A stretch of DNA of 64,000 nt from Lamellibrachia satsuma (GCA_033239005.1 BSQZ01000004.1:17292507-17356506), one strand, 5' to 3'. Positions 43,501 to 58,500 are shown, counted from the first letter of the stretch. Notes: generated from the sequence alone by a model not told the origin. Numbers and translations are program-made.

Positions 43501-46500
43501 TACTAAATAATCATTTTATGATATTGGTTCCATACATTAAATGTGATTGAACAAACACAGTTTCATTTAACGACCATGCTACTTTTGCAATTAGCATTAG
43601 CATATTATTAGATTAGCATAAGAAAAGTTATAAATGTGACATTGCATTTTATAATATATATATATTTTTTAACAATATTGTTGCACATACTGAGGAATTA
43701 GATTACGAATTAGATAACAGATTTAAAAGTAGAATAATGTTCCCTTGATTGTAGTCGATTATATGGCAGATTGTTTTGAAGTTTTACATGTAACTTTGTG
43801 ATGTGTGTTTTATTCAAGAATGTTCGACATATCGACTATGAGAAGATGATTGACAGTAATGGGAGAAGAATCGTCGCTTTTGGCAAGATGGCTGGCGTTG
43901 CTGGAATGATCAACATCCTTCATGGCCTTGGCATTCGACTCCTGGCTCTAGGGCATCACACTCCATTTATGGTACAACTAGCATTGTCCATCAGTTTTAA
44001 TTGAAATCACAATTTAAAATTATATTTTATATTAATTTATTTAAATTACTTTTATTTAAATGTTTTTTGTTTAGATAGTTAATTAACAGTTTCTAGACAC
44101 ACACAATTCTTTAACACAAGTAAATGCAGATTTTATTTTATTTAAACAGACAGTTGCAATTGGTTTCATGAAAGAGACATGTTTATCCAACATAACAAAC
44201 TTAAAACTGCTTCCTCAACTGATTTAGCCTATCACAAATCTGGTTTATTGGTGTCCAAATATGTAGTATGTAAACAGCTTTTGTAACATTCGCAGTCGAT
44301 TTAATAAAAATGCCTATTTTTTTCAAATCATGGAAAGAATTGACTTTAGTCGTTAGATCTGGTAAGGATCAAAACAGTGGATATCCAAAATGGTAAACAC
44401 TGTGTGGGTCAATGCTGATCATGGGCGTTACCTCCATCATCTTGCTGATCACATCAAGTTAAAAAATTTCATCAAGGAAGAAAATCGTTATTTTTCAGCA
44501 TTTCGATTTTCACTTCAGTTAATGCTTGAACAAGCTTGCAAAAAAAAACGAGATAGCAGTTGCAGTGGATACTAGGATACTAGGATACTAGGATACTAGG
44601 TAGATTTGGTTTTTCACAAAATTAATTTGAAATGAGACTAAAAAAAATCCATACATTTTAGTCAGAAAAAAATCTAAATTAGCAAAAACATATTGCCATT
44701 TCTCGCTGTGGCGCACGGCTGAGTTTACGTTGCAAATCAAATACAAATGCATTAAAACAAAGTGAAATGTTATTATTTGTTACGTACATCCAGGTTTCAT
44801 ATCAGTTTAACCAGCCAATGTAGCATTGATTAAATGTAAAATACCTTTCTCCATTAATCTGGAGCACAAACATTGTTTGTTCACAGCACATTGGGCCCGC
44901 CCACAACTACAGGAACACGGGGATGGCTTGCCAGGCGCTCAGAGATGCCGGCTATGAGATCGCTCTTGGCATGATGCCCAAGTCCATTGGACCCCTCACG
45001 TTCGTCTTCACCGGCTCTGGCAATGTATCACAGGTACCCTGTTCATGTGTGTTCAACTGGTTCATGAACAGTTCAGTTGGTTCATGAACAGTTCAAGTGG
45101 TTCATGAACAGTTATATTGGTACATGAACAGTTCAGGTAGTTCATGTAGTAGTTCAGTTCAGTTGATTCATATACAGAACAGTTGGTTTACATACAGTGC
45201 AGTTAGTTCATGAACAGTTATGTTGAGTCATGAACAGCTTAGATGGTTCATGATTGGTTCTTGAACAACTCAGTTGGTTCATGAACAGTGCAATAGGTTC
45301 GTAAAAAGTTCAATTGGTTCATGAACAGTTCAATTGATGAAGAACAGTTAAGTCAGTTCATGAACAGTGCAGTTGCTTCAAGAGCAGTACAATTGGTTTA
45401 TGAATAGTTAAGTTGGTTCATGAACAGTTTAATCAGTTATCAAACAGTTCAGTTGATTCATGAACATAGCCAGTAAGACATCAGGAATACTGTGGAAGTA
45501 CTATGTTGAATTACTGTAGATTTATACTTAAATTAACAGTGTGTTTAGATGTGCTGGGCACTTATGAGATTGATCTATGTCATTGGTTTTCAAATTGGAA
45601 CGTTTAGTTGGTTGCATTAGTCTGATATGCACAAAACGTATTTGGAATGTAGATTTCCTACACGGCTGTTATCTCATGTTTTTAGGGAGCCCAGGAAATG
45701 TTGCAGAATCTGCCATATGAACTTGTCAGTCCTGAACATCTTGCCAAGGTCGCACAGCATGGGGGTAGGTGGCAGCACTTGTGTGTTTATTTTTTAGAGG
45801 TGCTTACATGAATGTTACAGTTGCAGCGGGAGTTATATTAATGTCTTGCAATATTTCAGGATACTGTCAGGATACTGTCATGACATCTAATGAATTGTTT
45901 TGGCGATGTTGTGGCTGCATGTTTGTAGTTACAACTACAGTATAAGCTCTCGTTACTATTAGTGAAGTGTCTTTTAGTTCTGCATCGTTACCTTCCAAAT
46001 CCTGCCTCCCTATTTTCCTAGCCCCACCTCTAAATCTTCCTAACACTGCCTCCCACTCTTTCTAGGCCACCGCCCAATGTTCCTTTATCTTCCTTTCCCC
46101 ACCTCCCTCTGTTCCTGATCCCACCTCCCTCTGTTCCTGATCCCACCTCCCTCTCTTCCTGATCCCACCTCCCTCTCTTCCTGACCCCAACTCCCTCTCT
46201 TCCTGATCCTGCCTCTCACTATTCCTGACTCTGCATTTCACTATTCGTGACTCTGCCTCTCACTATTCCTGACTCTGGCTCTCATTATTGCTGACTCCAC
46301 CTCTCACTATTGCTGACTCTACCTCTCACTATTCCTGACTCCGCCTCTCACTATTCCTGACTCTGTCTCTCACTACTGCTTACTCTACCTCTCACTATTC
46401 CTGACTCCACCTCTCACTATTGCTGACTCTACCTCTCACTATTCCTGACTCCACCTCTCACTATTCCTGACTCTGTCTCTCACTATTGCTGACTCAGCAC

Positions 46501-49500
46501 CTCGCTATTCCTGACTCTGCCTGTCACTATTCCTGACTCTGCCTCTCACTATTGCTGACTCAGCACCTCGCTATTCCTGACACTGCCTCTTACTATACCT
46601 CCAGCCACCAATAAGGTGTATGCGTGCGTGGTGGACATGAAGGATCATCTGGTACGCAAGTCAGATGGAGGCTTTGACCCGAACGAGTACTTTGAGTTTC
46701 CAGAAAAATATGCATCCACCTTCAGTGTTAAGGTAAGTGTCAACAGAGTCAACTTACAGAGTTAATTGTTAAACAGCTTTATCTAGTTGTACATGCTAAC
46801 TGTGGTGCCACATAAAGTTTACTTCCAGGAGAATATTTATTTCAGCATTGCTTGTATATGAACAGTTCCGACTCTAAAAGAAAGACTATTTTGCCATGGG
46901 TTTTGTTATTCTGACCTTCTTGTTTGCGATTAGTTGCAGTGATGATGGCATCAGTATTTCGACTTTATGATCTAACACAGAGAAGAAATACAGCATTGAG
47001 AGATAATTTTATCATACTCAACAAAAAACTTGGCACTTATTAATTAATCCATGGGCATGAGTTTCAATTAGTTCCCAAAGTCATAAGATTTGTTGAACCA
47101 GGAATAAATTGGTCAAATTGTTGGACATCTCATATTTTTACAGATATAATGAGTACTTTGGCCAGGCATATAGTAATGTGCATATAGTAATGATGTATAT
47201 CATCATATATAGTAATGATGTATATCATCATTAATTCCTTAGAATTAATTTCTTATAGTCAACGCAAGATCTGATGTATTGTATTAAGTCTTACACTCTG
47301 TGTATCTAAATCAAAATCACATACCGTATTTGACCTATTAAGCATATATGCCCTAGCTAGAGTGGAACAACTGAAGAGTCTCCCATTTGGTGTTAAACAG
47401 TTGACACCACTTTTTAGTTGTTCTACATTAGTCACCAGATGACACCACTAGTGTTGAACAGTTACCTTATTGTCTAGAGAAACACATTGTGGTGTTTGCT
47501 TATAAAAACAGATTCCTTGACATGGCCCAATTTTTTTAAACTTGCTGTTCGCTTATTAGGTCGAACACGGTAGTTATATTTAGAATTTTGCAAAAAAATA
47601 TGAAACATCTTTAGAACTGTAATGGCATGGAATGGAAGGAATGTTAAAAACTATCTGATTCCCTGCAGGGATCTACAGCGTTCTATGGCTAGCTTTAGAA
47701 TCTTAGTTGAACTTGCAGAGGATGCTGTTTAACCCTTAGCCAAAAAATCTATAGAATTCTAAAAAATAAAAAAAAAATTCAATTGAATTCTACATTCTAA
47801 AAGAATATTGCATAGAAAACTTTAGAATACTATAGATTCCATAAAAATAGTTAAATTTAATATACTTAAATTTTCTATAGATTTGAAAACAAATTTATAA
47901 AATTCAGAATATTGTATAGAAAACAATAGAAGCTACAAATTGTATTGTTATGTCTGCAAATCGAATATTCTATAAAAAAATTCTATAGAATATTCCTTTA
48001 CTATTCTATACAATATTTTTATGAATTCTATACAGTTGTGTTCATAAAAATCCTATAGAATATTCTATAAAAATTCTATAAATTTAGTGCTAAGGATTAC
48101 GATATTGTGTTTCCAGTATGCACCTTACACCTCAGTCATCATCAACGGCATCTACTGGGCCCCAGGTGCTCCTCGCTTCATAACAATCCCCGACGCAAAG
48201 ACGTTGCTACGGCCACACTCATCGCCTTGGGTACCAACTAGCCCTGGGTGTCCGAATCTTCCTCACCGGTTACTTGCGATCTGCGACATCTCGGCCGATC
48301 CCTGTGGCTCGATAGAGATAATGAAGGAATGCACCACGATCGACCAGCCTTTCGTTGTTTACGATGCCGAACAAAATGCCAGCTATGACAGGTGCGTGTG
48401 TGTGTTTGAGTGTTTGCACGATTTCGTCATGCATTCAAGGGTTTATTCGTTCATGTTTAGTTAAAATTCTGTTGCAGCATAATTGCAAGTCATCCTGACT
48501 GGTCAGTGAGGTAATGGGGTACAGCAATCAAATATATTTAATTATGCACATTTGCATTTTTGGGTGCATGCGTGCATTCAAATACAAGCTAATGCCCTGC
48601 ACAGGCCCGACCTGCAATCCGTGGGCCAGGCCAGGCCTCTACTAAATTTTTCGGGCCGGGCCAGACCTGGGCCTATATTTTGCGGGCCTGGGGTGAAAAA
48701 AATTACACAAATCAGGCTTGGACCGGATCTGGGCGTAGTGTGAGTGGGCCTGGCCTGGGCTGGGCCTGGACCTAATAAAAATATTAATGCAAAACTACAT
48801 AGTACATATAAATGTTACAGATGCATATTTATGCAAAATAACAACACAAGCATAGATTGAAATAGGCCAAAGAATGACATTTAGATTTATTAATTAAGGA
48901 GCAGGAAATTAGGCAAGCATCCACCATCAAAACGAGATACATCAAATAATCTCAGCAAGCAGGCCGGCCCCCAAAAGGTGTTTACACATAATTAGTAAAT
49001 CATGCCTATCAGCTACCCACTACTAGTACTCAAGTCTCAAGTAGTTATACTCCAAACAGCCCAATCTTGAGCTAACGCAGGAGTTTGGACCAACGGCTTT
49101 TAGTGTCTCTTCCGAAAGACACGGGCAAAGTGGGGTGAACGAAATTGCCCAAGCTTCGAAACGGCGGAGGTGGAATCGAACCACCGTCCTCTCAATCGAC
49201 AGGCGGGTGCTCTAACCATTAGACCACCGCTCCCCACATTAGACCACCGCTCCCCACAATCTATCTGTACCACTACTGACTTATATACAATTCACATGGT
49301 ATCGGTGGGGGTCACTCCGCTATGCATTAACCATACACATACATGTACAAACAGAAGGCTGGGGTGCTCGATCCCCCATCAATGAAAAAAGTAGGCTAAC
49401 CACCCAACATTCGTGAACAATTCATAATGAAAATTATGGTAACACAACACACAATGTATAAAAGTGTTACGTATCTAGACATTAGTCAATCAATAACTAC

Positions 49501-52500
49501 TAACACATCAGACCAAGAGATAGGGCCAAACAGCCACACAAATATACTCATAAAAAGTACCCGCACTAAAAACCCTGTATTCACTACTGAAAACTCAGTG
49601 GAGGGAAAAGCGTTAATGCAGAACCTCGTGTACCAAACTATAACAGGGAAAAGCGTCAAAAAATTCAAAAACTTTGTGAACTACCTCTCTGTCTTCAGTG
49701 TTTCACAGTGTATCTACACATAATGCATGACTTGATTTGTTAGCTAACAGCTGGGTAACAACTGTTAACACAATATTAGGGAGGGAGGGTGGGATTTTTC
49801 AAATGGAGCTGAATAAACCGAACAACAAAACTGATCTTGCAATAAAATCAACAAATTCAGTGATAACGATTAACCAGTAACAATAGAAATTCAGAAATAT
49901 TTGCAGTGCAAAGATCTCACAACAACGCAAGCTAACTTGGTAATCGAGAGGCTAGCTCTAGGTCACGTGGTTGGTGTATCCCTTTGCGTGAGCGAGCCAT
50001 TCCAGATGCATATTTTTGGCATGAATGCATCCTTTTGCATATACCTATGGCCCCATAAGTTCACTTGGCTGGAAGCAGCCAGCCCCAAATGTTTACTTTA
50101 GACATATTTGCAGAGGCAATGAAGCCATGATTAGCCATCAACTTATCACCCTTTGACCCTACCAGTGGACATTCTATTGTTTGGGTCTTCCCTCCAAATC
50201 TTGCCTGCCTGAATGACCTGCCCACTGCCCAGTGCTCACCCCAGTTGGTATTTTCCAATTGTGTTAACTAGTGTCTCTGTTTAGTGTCTACAATTTCCCC
50301 AGTACTGATTCATTCACACTTGTACTAATTCACACATGTCTGAACCTGATCTGTCTCAGGCTAGTGACTGCAGGCCTGCTGGAAATGTCACTGGGTGTCA
50401 GTGCCAGTGGGTGACATGGAATTGAAATATCAATATTAATGTTTTTAATATTATTTAATAAAACAACAGTTATGTATTAGAGTTTATTTGTGTTTAGTTG
50501 TTATTATAAGATAATAAGTTTATCTTTTCTAAATTTAGCAGGCTGCGGGCCACGGGCTTACCCATCTTAGCCGTCGGGTATTGGCTGAGCCAGGGCCTGA
50601 AACGTGCAGGCCGGGTTTGGCCTGGGCCAGACATTAACATTAAAGGGCCTTGGCTGAGACTGGGCCTAAATTCTAGTTTGTGGGCATGGGCTGGGCTTTG
50701 CTTAATGAATTTTTGCTGGCCTGGGCCGGGCTTTGATTATAACTGCTAATTGCGGACTGGGCTTGGGCTCAAATTATAGGCCCGTGCAGGGCTCTAATAC
50801 ATGCATGCATGCCTCTGGGCTTGCTTGAGTGTGTGGTCATCTTTCACCATTCTTGTTGCGTTCTTCAAATGTGCCACAAGTGATTTAAATCAATGCATAT
50901 CTATCTAGTATTAGGGTTAATCAAAAGCTAGACAGATCCTGCTACTTTGTAATAGTAATGTTTCCTGTTTAGAGCAATAAGCTATTCCATATGTTGTCAC
51001 ATTTAAAAAAACAAAATCACTCACTAGATTATTCCTATGAAATGACATTTAAGGTTAATATTCCTCATGCAGCTAAGGTGCCGTTCACAAGTGTCGACAT
51101 TTAGCTGTTCGTTCAAAGTGTACTAAAGGAGAGGGAGGGGGAGGGGGTCATAGCTCACATACAAATTTTTTTACTCTCGGTCACATATGAAATATGACCA
51201 TTGTTATGTCATGCAGTGCTGCACGGTGAACAGCTACAGAACTACTGTTGTTTTAATTTGTGTAACCATTTGCAGTGCGGTGCTGTGACACAACACCACA
51301 ACTTGTAAATTCACAACTTCGTGGAAAACAATCATTAATATGACATCATGGATTTTTTTGGAAAATAAAAAGCTTTAACATAATTATCAGAGATAAATGT
51401 TTGTAAATATATTAAGATGGTTATTATTGTATGTTATATACATGCATTGTGTCACAACATATTATGTTTTTCAATCTCTAATATTATCAACATTTAAGAT
51501 ACTAATTAGAGGAGGTGGTCTGAGAATTAGTACACTTTATATGCATGGGTAAATGTTGACAATACTGAGTTGCCTTTAACAAGGCCGGGAATCTCTGCAT
51601 CATGTGGGTTTATATAAGTAAATTAACTTAAAATAATTGCCAGATATCTGACATGGTAGATGAAAAATTGTGGTATCTCACATGTTCTTTGGATGACAAT
51701 ATTATTATGTGATTTTTTATCTTATTTAAAATGTTTCAGTTTCCGTAGTGATGGTGTTCTTGTGTGCTCTGTGGACAACATGCCAGCTCAGCTGCCTCTC
51801 GATGCTACGGACTTCTTTGGCTACCTGCTTCTCCCACATATCAATGACATGGTGAGTGTCACGTGACGGTCATGTGACAATATATCATATATGCCAACCA
51901 TGAGTGGTGCACACCTGTAAGACTGCTAACAGAAATCTGTATGACACACAAATGAACCCATATGATTATCTGCTTCTGCTACATTTGCTGGATCTAGCAA
52001 AACAGCAGAGCTCAAATATCTGTGACAGTTTCTCTTCAGGCGTGTTTGGAATTGATGATCTGTTGTTTGTATTCCATTGGACAAACCCAAACCACATCTT
52101 GTAATACAACAAAATCTTGTTCAAAGCTTACAAAACCATAAAGAAAATCTCATATACACATAAACCATCAATAAAATCTGTAAGACTTATGGGTAAATGT
52201 TTCTCAGAAACATTGGTTGTTAAAAGTTGAAATATGTTTCTTTGAGTTTCTTTTGCAGGTGTGATAATATGTATTTAATGTATTTAATTTGCCTGCATGT
52301 ATAATTGAGCCAATTTATCTTTTCCAATAATATATCCACTCAGTGATATTCGTACTTATCACGTAGTTGCAACATGTTTTTTGACATTTTCAGCTCAAAT
52401 CTGATGCAACAGAACCATTTGAGAAGTTTGATACATCGCTGACTGTGAAAAATGTATGTATTATTTTGATAGTGAGTAACAAGTAACACACGTGACACTC

Positions 52501-55500
52501 AGTCTGCCTGTGTTATTGTAACAATAACAGGAACAGGTCTGCCAGGGGGTGAAGTGTAATGGAACAGGTCTGCTAGGGGGTGAAGTGTAAAGGAACAGGT
52601 CTGCCAGGGGGTGAAGTGTAAAGCAACAGGTCTGCCAGGGGGTGAAGTGTAAAGGAACAGGTCTGCCAGGGGGTGAAGTGTAAAGGAACAGGTCTGCCAG
52701 GGGGTGAAGTGTAAAGGAACAGGTCTGCCAGGGGGTGAAGTGTAAAGGAACAGGTCTGCCAGGGGGTGAATTGTAAAGAACAGGTCTGCCAGGGGGTGAA
52801 GTGTAAAGGAACAGGTATGCTAGTGGGTGAAGTGTAGTGCACTTCGAGTGGTCGTAGAGACCATGCTATAAATAACACACCTTTACATATCATTTAATAA
52901 TTCATGATAACAAGATTAGCATATTTATTTTTATCTTCTGAGTTGAGGCTGTAGACATTTTAGTGTCTACTGAGGGCCACTAGATGAAGCGCGTTGTGTT
53001 CCTGTGTTTCATATACTCTGAAGAAATGACCTTTCATGTGGAAACTATTTCATGTTCCACAGGCTGTGATCACATCAAATGGCGAACTCACACCCAACTT
53101 CAAATATATTGCTGAGCTGAGACGGAAAAACAAGTGGGTATTTAACAGACTTAATGACTCAAGTTGACTTGAACTTGGAGGTCATTGACTTGAGACTTGA
53201 CTTGACTTGCCAGTTTGTGACTTGCCAACCAGTCTGGTGGCTTGAGATGTACAGAAAACGAGATCATGTTGTTGCGACAGGTGGCACCGAATACAATTAT
53301 TATTATGTACTTATTATGATTGGCTAATGTTGTGGTTGGGTAGCATCCAACCAAATTTCCCGCTAAACATCACCGCATACAAGCCATGACAATCATGGCA
53401 ATTGGTGAACCCTGGTCATTTGGGACTTGACATGAAATTCAGAGAGATCACTTGACTCTTCTTGGAATTGAGGTCACTGACATGTGATTTGATTTGACTT
53501 GCAGGTCAGTGACTTGGGATTTGACTTGACAAATACATTATTTCTGTGTAGGTTTAACATCATCCAATTTCAACCAGTAGATCTTAGAAGTTTTTTCATG
53601 CTAACAACTATTATTTTTATGCTTCATTAATATTGCATGATATTCTTTTACCCTGAAATATTTTTGCTCGTGCACAAAAAGAAAGTTCTTACCTGTTATT
53701 GACCTTTTGTTCACCGTATGTGGACTTCAGACTGTATACAAACATCAAAGACTAATAATTTGGATATACATTGATAAATAAGATATAAAATTATATTGCT
53801 GACCTTATGAATCTCTATTATAATATTTGTTTGATGTTTTAAATTTAAGCCTAATGTATTAAACTAGTACTGATCCATGGAAAATGTCTAGAAATATATA
53901 AACCATTGTGTGCACCAGTGCATACACTAACCCTAACAGTGACATTGGAGTGAAACTGAGAAAATCGTAGTTGATTTTGACAATGATTATGCAAAGAATA
54001 GGATTGGAACAATAGTTTTCAATGGACTTCAATACAATAACTTGTGTATTCCTATAAGACATTACCCCTATTTGTGATATCAATGCGGTATGTTTGTGAT
54101 GTCATTGCAATATGTTTGTGATGTTATTAAAGTATGTTTGTGACATCAGTGTGATATGTTTGACATCATTACGATATGTGTGTGACGTCATTGCAATATG
54201 TTTGTGGCATTATTGCGATATGTTTGTGATATCATTGTGATATGTTTGTGACATCATTGCGATATGTTTGTGACATCACTGCCATAAGTTTGTGACATCA
54301 TTGCCATAAGTTTGTGACATCACTGTCATATGTCTGTGACATCACTGCAGCACCTGTAACTTGTAGATTTCGAAATTGGTCAATAAAATATATTTTTTTT
54401 TAAATTATGATTTTCGAAAGGGGTTGTAAATACTTAATTGAATACTTGCTGTCATACAATATATATTATTTATAACATGTACAGCACCTGTTGGCTGAGA
54501 ATAAAACCACAGTTGTGGGTTGTCAAAAAATCTAGTGCTAATGTGGATGTGGCGCAGATATCATCTTTTGAGTATTTTGTCATTGTGAGGGTGAGTTCAG
54601 TATGGTGACATTGCTGTAACAGAGGGAGAGTTCAGTATGGTGACATTGCTCTAACAGATGGTGAGTTCAGTGTGGTGACATTGCTGTGACAGAGGGTGAG
54701 TTCAGTATGGTGACACTGCTGTAACAGAGGGAGAGTTCAGTGTGATGACATTGCTGTAACAGAGGGAGAGTTCAGTATGGTGACATTGCTGTAACAGAGG
54801 GTGAGTTCAGTGTGGTGACATTGCTGTGACAGAGGGTGAGTTCAGTATGGTGACATTGCTGTAACAGAGGGAGAGTTCAGTATGGTGACATTGCTATAAC
54901 AGAGGGTGAGTTCAGTATGGTGACATTGCTGTAACAGAGGGTGAGTTCAGTATGGCGACATTGTTGTAACAGAGGGTGAGTTCAGTATGGTGACATTGCT
55001 GTGACAGAGGGTGGGTTCAGTGTGATGATATTGCTGTGACAGAGGGTGAGTTCAGTATGGTGACATTGCTGTGACAGAGGGTGAGTTCATTGTGGTGACA
55101 TTGCTGTGACAGAGGATGAGTTTGGTATGGTGACATTGCTGTGAGTGAGGGTGGTTTATGTATGGTGACATTGCTGTGAGTGAGGGTGAGTTCAGTGTGG
55201 CGACATTGCTGTGAGTGAGGGTGAGTTCAGTATGGTGACATTGCTGTGAGTGAGGGTGAATTCAGTGTGGTGAGATTGCTGTGAGAGAGGGTGAGTTCAG
55301 TGTGGTGACATTGCTGTAACAGAGGGTGAGTTCAGTGTGGTGACATTTCTGTGAGTGAGGGTGGGTTCTGTATGGTGAGATTGCTGTGAGTGAGGGTGAG
55401 TTCAGTATGGTGACATTGCTGTGAGTGAGGGTGAATTCAGTATGGTGACATTGCTGTGAGTGAGGGTGAGTTCAGTGTGGTGACATTGCTTTTAGCGAGG

Positions 55501-58500
55501 GTGGGTTCTGTATGGTGAGATTGCTGTAACAGAGGGAGAGTTCAGTATGGTGACATTGCTGTAACAGAGGGTGAGTTCAATATGGTGAGATTGCTGTGAA
55601 TAAGGGTGAGTTCAGTGTAGTGACATTGCTGTGAGTGAGGGTGAGTTCAGTGTGGTGAGATTGCTGTAACAGAGGGTGAGTTCAGTATAGTAACATTGCT
55701 GTAACAGAGGGAGAGTTCAGTATGGTGACATTGCTGTGAGTGAGGGTGAGTTCAGTATGGTGACATTGCTGTGAGTGAGGGTGAATTCAGTGTGGTAACA
55801 TTGCTGTGAGTGAGGGTGAGTTCAGTATGGTGACATTGCTGTGAGTGAGGGTGGGTTCTGTATGGTGAGATTGCTGTGAGTGAGGGTGATTCAGTATGGT
55901 GACATTGCTGTGAGTGAGGGTGAGTTCAATGTGGTGACATTGCTGTGAGTGAGGGTGGGTTCTGTATGGTGACATTGCTGTGAGTGAGGGTGAGTTCAGT
56001 ATGGTGACATTGCTGTGAGTGAGGGTGAGTTTAGTGTGGTGACATTGCTGTGAGTGAGGGTGAACTCAGTGTGGCGACATTGCTTTGAGTGAGGGTGAGT
56101 TCAGTGTGGTGACATTGCTGTGAGTGAGGGTGAGTTCAGTGTGGTGACATTGCTGTGAGTGAGGGTGAGTTCAGTGTGGTGACATTGCTGTGAGTGAGGG
56201 TGAGTTCAGTGTGGTGACATTGCTGTTACAGGGAGTCAAGAGCTGTTAGAATGGCAGCTCGTGAGGCGGAGAAAAAAGTCCTTGTCCTCGGTGCAGGATT
56301 TGTATCGCCACCTGTTGTCGATTATTTGACACGTGACAGCAAGATCGCAGTGACAATTGGTAGATATAATTTTAGAGTAATGTAGATCAAAGTTGAGAAA
56401 TTATAGCTTTGGTCACATAGTGTTCAAACATCTTTAATTCACAAATCAGTTGAACAGAAACGTTCACACAGGATATCTGCAGTTGAATCATGAGGTTGCT
56501 GATTTTTGACATATCACTATTTCTGTTAATAGGTTGCATAAAATAATTAATTAATTTTTTAAATGTTCATTTTAAAATGGACAGTAATGTAATTTACTGA
56601 AATTGAAATATCTGTTTATTCCTCTAGAGGTAGTTTTAAGTTTTACTTATTCAATTACGATGTTCAACTATTAAAAATTTATTCTGTATTCTCGACACAT
56701 TCAGATATTATTTACAATATTCTGACCTTTATAAATGTTGCAACTGGTGAATAATTGTTGGATTACTTTTAACTATGTGTCTATTCAGTAGAAATTAACC
56801 TGTGAAAGCCAAGTTTAAAACTTTGTAAAATAACAAATTAAACATTAATTAAAAAACGTTTTGCTGTAACCTTGTTGATAAAGCTTTCTGCCTTTATATT
56901 GGAATGAAACATTTGCATTTCAGCCGCACAGGTGAAGACAGAAATCGACAGATTGGCAAAGAGTTTCCCCAATACAACTCCAGTTCTACTCGATATCGAT
57001 CGCAATATGGAGGAGCTCGAGAAACTGGTCAAGGGTCATGATCTGATCATAAGGTCAGTCAGTGACTTTTTAATTTCAAAATAATACAAGTGCCAACCAT
57101 GAGTGGTGCACATGAGTAAGACTGCTAACAGAAATCTGTAAGACTACAAATGGACCCATATGATTACCTACATCTTTTGGTTTGCAGTTTGCTTAAAAGG
57201 AGCTCATTGTGTAAACTGGGATATATTGATTAGATTAGACTTTGGCACATCTGACTGCTTTAGATGTGTTTTCAACTGATGATGTGTTACTTGTGACATT
57301 GATGTGACAAACACAGGCAGTATTCTGTAATAGAAAAAGTCTTGTTCAAAATGTATATAACCATAAGGAATATCTCCTGCACATGTAAAACCGTTAGATT
57401 TATGAAAATCCATAAGTGTTACAAGTAAACTATAAGAATTGATACCAACTCAATAAAATGGCTTTTGTCAACAGAATTTTTAGTAAATTAAAAATTTTGT
57501 TTTGTGTTCTTTCAGTCTGTTGCCATATGCTCTGCATCCTGAGGTCGCCAAACTGTGCATCAAGCACAAGTGCGACATGGTGACAGCCAGCTACCGGTCA
57601 CCGGCCATGTATGAGCTTCATGACGCGTAAGTTACACTGACTGGGTCTGTCGATGGTCAGTTAGGCCACTGTCCAGTTGGCTTTTATGTTCCATAAAAAT
57701 ATCACAGTTAGTTGATATATATTTTATGCCACAGACTGTTGACATGTCTAATAATCGCTGTTGGCATGTCAGTTTTATGTCACTGATGTGTGTCACTAAT
57801 TGTTGACATGACTGTTTGTTCCACTTTCTATTGACAGGTCTTTTTATATCACTGCCAGTTGAGCTGTCCATTTGTGTGAATGTTTTTGTGTCACTGACAG
57901 TTGACGTGTCAGTTTTGTCTCACTGATTGTTGATATTTCTGTTTGGTGTCTCTGACTGTTGACGTGTCAGTTTTATGTCACCAAATGTTGACATATCTAT
58001 TTGTGTGACTGTTTTGTGTCACTGACTGTTGATGTGTCCATTTTGTGTCACTAACAGTTAACATGATTATTCTGTATCACTGATTTTTGGCATGTCTGGT
58101 TTGTGTCAATGACTGTTGACATGTCTGTTTTGGTGTAACTGACTGTTTGCATGTCTGGTTTGTGTCAATGACTGTTGACATGTCTGGTTTGTGTCAATGA
58201 CTGTTGACATGTCTGTTTTGGCGTTACTGACTGTTCACATGTCTGTTTTGGTGCCACTAACTGTTGATATATCTGTTTTGGTGTCATTGTCTCTTGACAT
58301 GTCTTTTTTGTCAACAGATGTTGACATCTTTGTTTTGTGTCACAGACAGTTGACATATCTTTTTGGTGTCACTGACTGTCTACATGTCTGACTATTGACA
58401 TGTCTGTTTTGGTGTCACTGATTATTGACATATCTGTTTGGTGTTACTGACTGTTGACATGTCTTTTTTGTGTCACTGCCAGTTGACATGTCAGTTTTGT

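Noticed and set aside
49163..49247. tRNA gene (anticodon GTC-like) on the minus strand
   Set aside because: A and B boxes are good but the sequence continues into a SINE core, and the 5' end is duplicated; treated as SINE.
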